A model generated the notes under the pieces. The model was not told where the DNA came from. It searched no databases and worked only from the letters and a program-made list of their open reading frames with translations. A stretch of 64,000 bases of DNA from Lenzites betulinus (taxonomy: Eukaryota; Basidiomycota; Agaricomycetes; Polyporales; Polyporaceae): the NCBI GenBank assembly GCA_022264855.1, contig JABYQU010000004.1, positions 868,001 to 932,000 on the forward strand, given 5' to 3'. Made by a program: the position numbers and the translations under genes. Shown piece by piece: positions 24,561-34,705 of this stretch (within the stretch, counting starts at the first letter, position 1; each line of letters begins with the position of its first letter).

Positions 24561-26755
24561 ATGCCTCCGTATTCCAACTCTGCTCACGAACGCTCCCTGC
24601 CATCCGCCTCGTCCTCCTCCCAAAATGTGTCTGCTGACACGCCCCGTTCCAGCGCACCCTCCAAGAGCCAGACCTCGTACGCCTCCCACAGGTACGCCTC
24701 CGTCCTCCACCCCGCAGGTGGCGACGCCTCTGCCTCGGTGTCCGGACTCCGCCGAAGATGCTGCCGCTAACATCCCAGTTTCAGCGCTCCCTCCAAGAAC
24801 CAGACTTCGTACACCTCCCTTCAGTACGCTCTCGCTCTCGAGCGCGCAGACCGCGACGTAGAACAGCATCGTCGCCAGCCCCCGCCCACGTCTGCTCAGA
24901 TGGCTACCGACGGCCGCTACATGTACCATCCTCCCGCGGACTTTCCGCAGCACCCGCCGCCTCCTCCACCTTACCAGTATGCTTCTTACCCGCCCCCTGG
25001 CTCGTACGAGAACGGGCAGTACGCCTCTCAAAGCGCGTCTCGGGCCCCCGTGCGCTCCCCGGCGCCTTCTCAGCCTGTCCAACACGCTCCCCCACCGCCG
25101 CAGTACAACCCGCCGCCGCCGGCTTCGGGGTATCCGCCCCAAGCCGGTTACCCACCTCAAGCCTACGGCGTGCCCCCCCCTCACGCGCCGCCTCCGCAGC
25201 AGCAGCAGCAATGGTCCAGCGAATGGTCACACCACAATGCCTCCTACCCGCCCGCCCCGCCACCCTCCAGCCAGCAACACCAGCAGCCTCCGCCTCAGCA
25301 ACAACAACAACAGCAACAACAACATCAGCAGCAACAGCCGCCTTCGTATCATGCGCCGCCACCCACCCGCCTTGAACAGTCTCCCACCGTACCACACGAC
25401 GACCGTCGGTACCCGCCGCCTCCCCCACGTGCAGAGCCTCCTCGCAGGGCGGATGACCGGCCTCCACCCCGGCAGGAACCGCCGCCTCCCCCGGCGCACT
25501 CCCAGTCGGCGCGCAAAACGCGGGAAGCGGAACCCCCGGCGCCAGCATCCGGACAGCCGCCCCACCTTCACTCGCAACCACCACACCCACACTCACACCC
25601 GCCTCCCCCTCCCCCACAACATGCCCACGCCCACGCTCATCACGCGCACGGACATCCGCCCGCCCCCGTGCCCGTGTCAGCACCCCCGCCGTCGTCGGTT
25701 CAGGCGCCGCCTCCGCTCACAATATCCCCGCTGGGCATCGACTTTGCAAAGGTGCGTGACCCCTTATCTCCCGCGCAGCACTGATCGACCCGCTAACACG
25801 TCCTCACGCACGCCTACAGCTCGTAGACTCTTACCGGATCATCATTGACTCGGCAAACGCCCTCTCGTACGAAGCAACCCAACCGCGCGCAGCGGCGACG
25901 GCTGAGACGATCGAACGCATGCGCCAGGCAGCCGCGTTCGGCGCGCAGGTTCTTGACGCGGCCGCGAAGCGCATCGCGCCGGATACACCGCGCCAGGCCC
26001 TCCCTCCTCCCCCGCAACCGCCGCAATCGCAGCCTCAAACCGCCGCGCCCGCGCCTGGGGACGAGGCTCCAGCGCAGGGGCAGGAAGAGGAGGAGGGCGA
26101 GGGGGATGGGACGCGCGGCGGCGCAAGACAGGTGCGTGGATCGGGTTTTTGTGACGGCGCGAAGGGTGCTGACGATATGGTATCGTCTCCGTCTTGTTGC
26201 GTGCGCGGCGAATAGGGAGAGAACGCGGCCACGACCGAGGGGCAAACATGCCTCGGGTGCAACGCGACGTCGACGCCGGAATGGCGGCGCGGTCCGATGG
26301 GTCAGTCCGTTTACTACGCTTCGTGTGCAATGTAGGCGAGGGCGTGAAAGCTGACGATGCGCGCGTTTTTTTGCAGGCCCGCGGACGTTGTGCAACGCGT
26401 GCGGGCTCGTGTATGCGAAACTGGTGCGTGCCCCGATTCTTCTGCCCGTCGCGAATCAAGCCCTGATGTCCCGCATTTCCATGTCATCGCCTCCTGTCTG
26501 TCTTGCTCGGCCCGCGCGTGCACACACCAGATCAAGAAGCGCACCCGGGACGGGATCGGGGGACGCCGCGGCGGAGGAGGTGCAGGAGGCGGCGCGACGA
26601 ACGGCAAGGGCGGCAAGGGCGGCGGCGCTGCACAGAAGGCCGCGGACGACGGCGCGGGGTCGAGCGGCGGCGAGGGCGGGAGTGACGACGACGATTCGTA
26701 CGGGTCGCAGCAAGACCGGCGGAGTGAGGCGGGGTATGCGGGCGGCAGGGACTGA
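24561..26755 (+). CDS. GATA-type zinc-finger transcription factor
   Basis: 590 residues from exons 24561-24691, 24779-25751, 25820-26131, 26216-26300, 26377-26423, 26531-26755. One GATA finger near the C-terminus: CLGCNATSTPEWRRGPM joined across an intron to GPRTLCNACGLVYAKL, giving C-X2-C-X18-C-X2-C, with the basic IKKRTRDG on the last exon. The N-terminal half is Pro/Gln/His-rich and low complexity (PPPPPYQYASYPPPG, a run of Gln at 25295-25335). A likely helical piece LVDSYRIIIDSANALSYEAT precedes the finger. The C-terminus is Gly/Asp/Ser-rich. GATA factors bind HGATAR sites and in fungi control nitrogen, iron or light responses; which applies is unknown. The first exon carries an internal duplication of a segment of exon 2 (see findings). 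A CACTA element ends 129 bp before the start codon. Confidence 0.85.
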
Positions 26756-29221
26756 CCCTAGTCGTCCCTCGCCCCCCGTGGATGACGGTGTCTCCGGTGT
26801 CGGATGAACGACCCTGGCGCCCTCGAATGGCCCTGCTCTCCCCGCCCGATGCCGCACCGTTGATGGTGTGTTTGCGGCCCTGTGTTTCCCGTATCCCCCC
26901 TTGCGCGTTGTGCTGCTTGTATGTTTTCCCCCGGTCGGTTCGGTCTGGTGCGCTCTCCGTGTTTGTGACCCTGTTTGTCTGCTTGTCCTTCCGCTCGCCT
27001 GTCTGTATGTCTGTCTGCCTATCGCTCGCGCGCCCCGTTCCGGCCCTACATATGTGTATAGTTGTCCCGTTTTATAGTACGCGCGTGCGCGCCGCCGCCG
27101 CCGCTTTGTTCGTGTCAACATATTCTGTGATATTGATATTCTGTGCTCTCCGAGTCCCCCTTCGCTTATCCGTACATAGCAGTATTCCGTATCATACGTA
27201 TAGTTTTCGCCGCGCCCCCTTGCCTCCCGCCGTCCCCCGCCCCGCCCCTGCCTCAGCATAGCAGTTGTCCCATCTTTCCTCGAGTCGTAGCTTGTGTACC
27301 CCAGTCCGCGCGCGACACCACCCCCGTAGTACCCCTTCCGTCCCTCCTTTATACAGTGCGGCTTCGTGCCATCCCCCACCGTAGCCCGCAGCCCGCAGCT
27401 CGCGCACCGTGCGCTTTCGGATGCAAGTCTCTAATCCAGCTCTAGGTTTCCTCCCCGGCGGATGGCCATGGCGCCGCCAGTGTATGCCCGTGCACGCATA
27501 TGGCATCCTCCCCATGGTCAACCCTCCGCCTGCACTTCGAGCTTCCCTCGCACCGCGACCGGCCACCCCAAACCTCGCCACCAACCCGGATTATGGACCC
27601 GAAGCGCACGGCCTCTTGGTCAGCCATATGCATGGCCGGCTACGCGTGCAGCAGCTGGCGTGTACGTATACTCCGTACATCATCAGCACTTCTCTCGCGC
27701 GCCTCGAGCCGATGGTAGTCCTCCTGCCTGCCATGCTGCCAGGTCTTCTCGCCCCGCAGCTGCCGGTCCCCGCTCTCGCGTTTGCGTGCATGTTACTTCC
27801 GGATCCACCGCCCGCTGTCGCGCTAGTCCGAAAACCAATCTCGTCCGCGCACGGCTTACGGCTTACGGCTCGGTGTGATGGCACCGTTGAAGCTAGCGTT
27901 TCTTCTGGCCGAGCACCTCGAGGATGCGGGAGCGCTTCCCCGCGCGACGTCGTGCACCTGCATCGTGAAGAATTCAATTTTCACTGAGTTCGAGCAAGTT
28001 TCCACCCGCTGACGGACACTTTCGCCCGCCGCCCGCCGTTGGTTACCTATGCGCCGACGACGCCGTTCACCTTCCGACGCCAACACCGACGACGCCGAGC
28101 CACGGACTCGACATCGCGGGAGGCTACGTGCCTGCGCCCGTCCTGGTTGTGCATGCGTGCCCGTCAAAAAAATCAAGATATATCACGAATGGCGGACGAT
28201 GGCCCATACGCGAGCGAAGCATCGGCTACCGCGAACGCACTAGCTCGGACTCGGAGTCCCGGACGGCCGCCTCGCGCGCCCGCGCCCGCGCCTGCGCCCG
28301 CATCAGTAGAAGGTGCACTTCTCTTCCCCGCGGGGACCGGGGGTGCACCTGCAAGTGTCGGTGTCGGTGTTGAGAATCCACGCAGTATCCACGCTAGCTG
28401 ACGGCAGTGGCGCGACCGTGTTATTCCAGGCGCAGCGTCGCGTCGACCGAGGTTAGAAGCTGAAGCTGCAGTTTGTATTGTGAACGTGCTCGGCGGGAGA
28501 CAGGGAGCCTGGAGCTTGCATGGAGTCCGAAGCTGAGCTGTACGCTCGAAGATCAGATACACGCCGACACCGGCACGCAGCGGTGATCCAGCCATGATCC
28601 CGCGGGCCCTCGCGCGAGTGTCGAGTATGCTCGGGGATAGCGGCTGGGAAGCTACAGCCGTGCACCCATCAATCCAGTGTCTGCTGCTCGGACGTCGGCA
28701 CCCCATGCTGCCCGCCTTCGAGTGCGAGCACGACCTCGCGCAGGGCTGGCCGCGAGCTTCCATCCGTGCGGCCCGTCGCAGCTCGCGAGCGAACCGGTGG
28801 GGTAGTGCTAGCATGCGAACCGAGGTGGAGGGCGTGTTCGCGCCCTCATCATCCGGCTGCGCGCGCTGGCTCGCGGGATGTCGAGGATCACCAGCGGAGC
28901 GTGGATGCGTGCGCGTGCTCCCGGGACCTTCTCGCGCGCGCACGTCAACAACGTCAACGCAGCATCGGACAGAGCGCGAGGCCGCTCCTTGGCTCCCGAA
29001 ATCACGCGGTTCAGCCGCGACGGCGGAGACGGAAGCGGATGCTGCATGCATACGGGATGGTCGCCATGACCAGCGAAGATGGACGGCCGAGAATAACGCG
29101 AAGGCATCCGTGCAATGTTGTGCCCGGATACCGACGTCCCCACCGCCCCGCACCACAGCGTACCCGCGCCCGCCCCAGCACCGGCGCGGGCTCGGGAGAC
29201 GCGAGGGCGGTCGCCCGCGCT

Positions 29222-29239
29222 GACGGTCCTGGGACCGTC
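29222..29239. repeat. Perfect inverted repeat (8-bp arms)
   Basis: GACGGTCC, TG, GGACCGTC. It lies 28 bp left of a second, longer hairpin. Confidence 0.7.
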
Positions 29240-29267
29240 CCCCACGTCCATGGGCCCCCGTTACGTA

Positions 29268-29290
29268 CGCCTGCGTCACTGACGCAGGCG
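29268..29290. repeat. Perfect inverted repeat (11-bp arms)
   Basis: CGCCTGCGTCA, C, TGACGCAGGCG; each arm ends in a TGACG (CRE/bZIP-like) half-site facing the centre. Function unknown. Confidence 0.75.
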
Positions 29291-29861
29291 GGGCACACAT
29301 GGCGGCTTCTCGCCCTTCTCGCCCTTCTGGACGGCGTGCGGCGCGCCCTAATCTCACCCAATCTCGGGCGCGCGTTCCCAGGGTTGTAGACGATGGGCGT
29401 GCCAGGCGTGGGTGCGCATCTTCGCGCGCGGAAGCGTGCTGCGTGTGGAAGACACTGGCCGCGGCGGTTGGCGCGCGGCGTGCGGTGGTTTGCGGGCGTC
29501 GACAGTGGCCATGGAGGCAGGTTGGGCGTCGAGGGCGATGGCGTTACCATCCGCAACCTAAGCTATCGCTGAGAGTGGCCCGCAAGGCAAACGTGCGCGC
29601 AAGCAGTCGCCATCTGTCCATCCCGGTCCGATTGACTATTCACCCATCTTCGAAGCCGTACGGTCCAGATGGCAGAATCCAGATGGTCGCATGATCGACA
29701 CTGAAATTAAAGGCATCTGGCTCCGATAGGGAAATCCCGTTGCGCAGAGTAGAATTCAGATAGCACGAAGAACACACACCAGACGCCCGTTCGAAATACA
29801 CCACTCCCAGTAGAAGTGCCCTCAGTCCGCCTGCCTCGACCTCCCTCGCGCCTCATGGATA

Positions 29862-32571
29862 TCACGAGCCCTGTTGCCCGCCTTGCGCAGGCTTCGCTGC
29901 TCCCGCCCCTGGCTGCATGTGTTGCGGGTGGGCGCCGGGCAGGCTAGGCATGGCCATCCCCCGGCCCGCTCCGAGCTGCTGCCAGTACTGCATGGGGTTC
30001 TGGCCGACAGCGACGCCTGGCATACGCGCATAGTTGTAGTACTGCATCATCTGTGGGTTTTGCATCGCCGCCGCCGCCGCCGCCTGCTGGGCCTGCTGCT
30101 GCTGGACCTGTTGCTGTTGAACTTGTTGAGCCTGCTGTTGTTGTTGCTGGCCAGTCTGGCGGGCAGCGGCGGCAGCGGCAGCGAGGTGTTGCTGCATCTG
30201 CGGGTGCTGCTGAGCGTGCGCCTGTGCGGCGGCCATCTGCTGCATGTATTGCGCATACGCGATCTGCTGCTGCTGGTGGAACTGCTGGGGCTGGGCGTGC
30301 TGTCCCTGGGCTTGGGCCTGCTGCTGGGGCTGCTGGGTCTGTTGGGCACCCTGCGGGGGGTGCTGCTGCTGCTGTTGGTGCTGCTGCTGAGCCTGCGCTT
30401 GCGCTTGCGCCTTTGCTTGTGCGAGAGCCTGCGCCTGCGCCTGTACCATCTGCGCGGCCTGCTGAGCCGCGTTGGGCATCGGCGAGCGCGACGCAAGCGG
30501 CTGGCTCGCAACCATCGGGCTGCCGCGCGTGGCCTGTGCCGCTGCGTTTGCAGCGGGAGTCTGAGTGCGCACCGCGGGGGACGCCGCCTGGCCCTGGCCC
30601 GTCGCTTGCGCCTGCGCCTGCCCGAGCCGCTGTTGCGCCTGCATGAACGCGAAGTACTGCTGCTGCTGCAGGTAGTTCGGCATCTGTTGGGGCTGCGCCC
30701 CGCCCGCGGCCTGCGCGCCCCCCGCCGCGGCGGTCGCTGCCGCGTGCGCCTTGCGCCGCGCGAGCATGACCGCGGGGGCTATGGCGTGTGCCGGGTATGC
30801 GCCCTGCATGGCCTGCTGTTGCGGTGTCTGGCCTGGCGCGGGGGAGGGTTGCGGGCGGGCAGCAGAGGCGGCGGCCTGCTGCATTTGCTGTACTTGAGCA
30901 GGGGTGGGCTGCCCGGACTGGGCGACGGGGGTCGGCACGGCGGATGGCGGGCGCTGTTCCGGCGCTGCTGCTGGGCTGCTGGCGTGTGCGACGGTCTGGG
31001 GAGCGAGGCGGGGGGAGGACGCGGCTTGGGAGGGGGCGGGGGTGGCCGTGCGCTGCGCGACTTGCGCCTGGAAGTGCTGCTGCATGTGCGGAGGGATCGG
31101 CAGCGGGGCGCCGGACGGCGCAGTGGGTGCCGGTGTGACTGACGCGCGAGGGATCATCGGCGATTGCCCTGCCATGGAATTCCGCTTCGCTTGCTTCTTC
31201 GGATCCTGCAGCGCCGTGGGCGGTGTGCTCGCGGAGGATGGGGCCGGAGAAGAGGCGTTGGGCGTGAGCTGGTACTGGTTTAGAGCGGGGGCGGGGGTGG
31301 GGGTTGGTGCGGGCGCAGGGTGCGTCCCGGCGGCGGTTGGAGGGCGTGGCGAGGCGGTCGTAGATGCGGGTTGGACAACGGGCGCAGTTTGCGTGGGCGG
31401 TTGCGCCGTGCGCTCTTTCTCCTTCGCCTTCTGAATCGCGTCCAGAATGCGAAATCTAGAATGTACACGTTCTTAGATGCGTCATCGCACGCGCGGGAGA
31501 CGACTTACGTTGGCACGGTTGCTCCCCTTATGCGGGGGTTCATGAACTGCGTGATCTTGACGCGACGCGCCTTCTCGACCTCGTCCGCTTCTTGGTCCAA
31601 GACTGACGCTTTGCGTTTAAGCGATGGGGGTACTGGAGGTGTTGTGGCTCTTTGGGTGGCGTTGACTATCCGCGTGAAATGCAGGTTGGGCTCTAGACAG
31701 AGAGGTGGTGCCGTGGTCATCTGTAGATACGAAGTTCAGCGTCCGCTCTAATGGCGTAGAGTTCCGGTACCAAATGCACTATATCTAGCATATGTCTGCA
31801 GTCGCATCCATCTAGAGAGGCCGTAGGCGGACAGCCCCTTTGTCTCGACATATGCGTTATTACGACGCTTGCTAGGCGCGCGTGAGAGGTCTCCACCTCT
31901 GAGCCAACCAGCAAGCAGTTCACCCGATATTGGGTCATTGCGATGAGAAAAAGAAACTAAAATGAGACGGCCTGCACTCCGACTTCCTTGAAAGTTCCTC
32001 AGTAGCATAAGACGATTATCTCAACTTACCAAAAGACGAGCTTCCAGTTCAATGGAATCCGCGTCTGTCCAAGTGAGTCCAGTCTTCTGGTTCATGAGGC
32101 ATATGTCCGTCCATCGAGACTCGTCGTTAGGAGTGAGGACGACGCGGCTTGCTTCCGGATGGTCTAGCTCCGGATCAGTTGTCTTCGCTGGTCGATAGTC
32201 CAGTAGTTCCACAATCAAGCATCCTGATGAGTAATTAAAGTGGCTTAGTATATGCAGTCTACTTGTGAACCTCGTTTTTACCTTCATAAAAGGGTACCCT
32301 CGCTGCGTCAAACAGTTCGAGGAAGTCTACCGGTATATGCCGTGTGCGGATATCGTCTAGAAGAGACTGAACATGTGTTTCATGAGCCACTGATCTACTG
32401 TGCATGCCACACGCCACATTGACGTACTGCAGTTGGATTATTGTACAGAAACTTGGAGCCGCTGTTCAATGTCCAGTGCTCGCGGTATAAACGCACGGTG
32501 AAGGACGGCGGGGAGTTCTCGTGGCTCTTGAGCAGTCCGTTGATGAAGCGTGACGTGTTATACACCGCCAT
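29862..32571 (-). CDS. SPT20-like subunit of the SAGA coactivator complex
   Basis: 742 residues, minus-strand exons 32428-32571, 32282-32366, 32030-32223, 31509-31720, 29862-31455. The conserved Spt20 domain is at the N-terminus: SPPSFTVRLYREHWTLNSGS with KFLYNNPTA, SLLDDIRTRHIPVDFLELFD, ARVPFYEGCLIVELLDYRP, RWTDICLMNQKTGLTWTDAD, EARLLMTTAPPLCLEP. The rest is Pro/Ala/Gln-rich with long Gln-Ala runs (QAQAQAQAQQQHQQQQQ), as usual for activator-interacting SAGA subunits. SAGA acetylates histone H3 and delivers TBP; Spt20 holds the complex together. Intron 4 (31721-32029) is 309 nt, about five times the normal length here. The start at 32571 gives the expected N-terminus. HGH1 is divergent, 246 bp away. 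Confidence 0.85.
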
Positions 32572-32817
32572 TTGCGTTCAATCTCAGCGTATAAGACGAC
32601 TTGGAGCAACCGGGAGGTCTAACACCAGCTGGAATGGATTGGGATGAACTTGCGGATGCGTCGGAGGATATGTGGCTAAACAATGCGGAGCGCGGGCGTG
32701 TCGCGTTTGTTACGTAAACCGGTGTTGAGATCTTGAGAAGCGCCCAAAGTACAAACTCGTGTACCGTGGGAATTTCAGTACTTGTTCTTCAAGTTTCAGC
32801 AACTTCTGCAAACCAGA
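32572..32817. promoter_or_regulatory. Shared divergent promoter, SPT20 / HGH1
   Basis: 246 bp between two divergent start codons; presumed bidirectional promoter. Confidence 0.5.
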
Positions 32818-34487
32818 ATGTCCGACGCCGCCCAGCTCAAGGAGGTAGGTAAAAATTAACAAGTTAGGGAGCAGAAATAACTAAGTGCTGTAGCTCATAC
32901 CGTTTCTGCGAGACAAAAATCCGCAGGTCCGGCAGATCGCCCTCGCGAACTTGTTGGGCCAGACGCCCAAAGGCTCGCCTCATCGAGAAATCTTCTACGC
33001 CGGTTTGCGAAAAGGAGGTCTCAAGCCGACGCAGGAGAACGAGATCATCCGCGATCTCAAAACACTATGTGGAGATCTCCTGGTATACATTCCGTGGTCG
33101 GAGCGCGACTCTTACTCATCATTATATTTAGGCAACCGCTCACGATGCTCTACGAGCCCTCATAAATCTGACAGATAACCCCACCCTTGTACCCAGTCTC
33201 TCTGAACCTATATTCCTGAAGTTCCTTGTATCATATATCTTGGTAGGATGAGACAACGTTTTTGAACTGGATGACCACATCTGACCTCAGTTATTCGCCA
33301 GAATCACCAGGCAGTCCTCGCGGATCTCGCGTCGATGCTCCTGTCGAACTTGAGCGCCACGCCGTCCGTATGCACGGCGCTGCTCTCTATGAGCATCCCG
33401 CTTCTACCCGATCCCAACTCGCCCACCAAGTGGTTCCCTGTCTACTCCCGATGCGGAACCTGCCCCGCGCCTGTACCGTACCCCTCGGAAGAGCCCAGGG
33501 AAGTCCTCGCCCTTCCATTGCTCATCGACGCGTTCGTGAAGGCGGTGCCTGGTGATGTGAACCCGGAAATATCGAAGAGGAAACGCGAGGGCGAGCTGCA
33601 CTTCCTTTCGAGCGTCTTTGCCAACATCACCACGGTCAGTGCTTTGCGGCGCACGGACGAGCGTGGCTCACTCATTGGGACACCTAGATTCCGGCGGGAC
33701 GGGAGTTCTTCCTGACACCACGCTCGGCAGATCCCTATGTCGAGGGCGCGGATCTCGAGTACCCTCTTGCAAAGTTGCTCGCCTTCACCGAGCACAAGGA
33801 CGTAATACGACGCGGGAGCGTTGCGTCGACCATTAAGTGGGTCCCATGACGCTGATCCTCTCGCTCGGTGCGATAACTCACCGGGGCTTAGAAACTGTGC
33901 ATTCCACACTCCCGCGCATCGCGCACTGCTCGCCGAAGAAAACGTGAAAGTCACAGTGCCACCGTCTACGATCGCCGCGCCAGGCATCGACGTCCTGCCT
34001 TACGTCCTTCTGCCCCTCGCCGGCCCTGAAGAGTACGATCTCGATGTATGCTCATTCTAGATATCAGCTTGGTATCTCGGAGGCTGATACACAATCGCTT
34101 TAGGAACAAGAGCTCCTTCCTGCGGCACTGCAGTTCCTTCCCCCGACGAAGAAGCGCGAGACAGACCCGGTGATCCGCCTGACCCACGTCGAGACGATGC
34201 TCCTGTTCTGCACCACACGCTGGGGCCGGGACTACCTCCGTACGCACGGGGTGTATGAGGTTATCCGTGCGCTACACGAGAACGAAGAGGTCGAGAAGGT
34301 GCGTTTGGTGTCCCGCAGCACAAGCGGCATGCTAACATTTGCGTAGATCATCGATCACGTCGAGCGGTTGGTCAACTTGCTGAAGCGGGATGAGGGCCTG
34401 GACTCGGCGAAGGATGGGCATGAAATCATCGCGGCAGCCACGGTGGAGGAGTCGGACGACGAGGACAGCAGGATAGAGGAACTCTGA
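32818..34487 (+). CDS. HGH1: HGH1-like eEF2 folding chaperone (DUF383/DUF384)
   Basis: 421 residues from exons 32818-32844, 32927-33082, 33132-33242, 33302-33634, 33688-33836, 33892-34045, 34104-34298, 34347-34487; all in phase. Armadillo-like helical repeats: AHDALRALINLTDNPTLVPS, EPIFLKFLVSYILNHQAVLA followed by DLASMLLSNLSA, GELHFLSSVFANITT. C-terminal DUF384 signature: LPAALQFLPPTKKRETDPVI with RLTHVETMLLF, TTRWGRDYLRTHGVYEVIRA, HVERLVNLLKRDEG. Hgh1 helps fold translation elongation factor 2 with the TRiC chaperonin in the cytosol. The first exon is only 27 nt. Its 3' end faces the RTC4-like gene 218 bp away. Confidence 0.92.
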
Positions 34488-34705
34488 GAGGAGAACAGCC
34501 GTAGCGCGACTCTGTAGCCTGTACGCAATTGTATCGATAACAACGCAGGGTTCAAATTTCAAAGCACAAGTAGATTGATAATACAGCGGGGCAGGTCGGC
34601 CCCTCAAATTGTTAAGAAATTATGAGGACGTGGGATAGAAGTCTATGGAATGGTAATGTAATATTACGGCGGTTCCACGCCTGTTATGATGGTCAACCCC
34701 GACAT

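Larger units (their letters stand above)
26756..29861. other. Long gene-poor, GC-rich spacer between convergent genes
   Basis: 3.1 kb. T/C-rich 3' flank at 26860-27420 with TGTCTG-type repeats, then GC-rich sequence with many chance open frames on both strands (the longest 394 codons at 28173-29357, minus) lacking any domain or splice logic. Two perfect inverted repeats lie at 29222-29239 and 29268-29290. Confidence 0.5.

Noticed and set aside
28173..29357. 394-codon open frame on the minus strand in the gene desert
   Set aside because: Arg/Ala/Ser-rich composition expected of random GC-rich sequence; overlapping frames of similar length exist on the other strand; no motif.
29874..31142. 422-codon Leu/Arg-rich open frame on the plus strand
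   Set aside because: Antisense of the Gln/Ala repeats of the SPT20-like gene; CAG/GCN codons read as CTG/NGC give the Leu and Arg runs.
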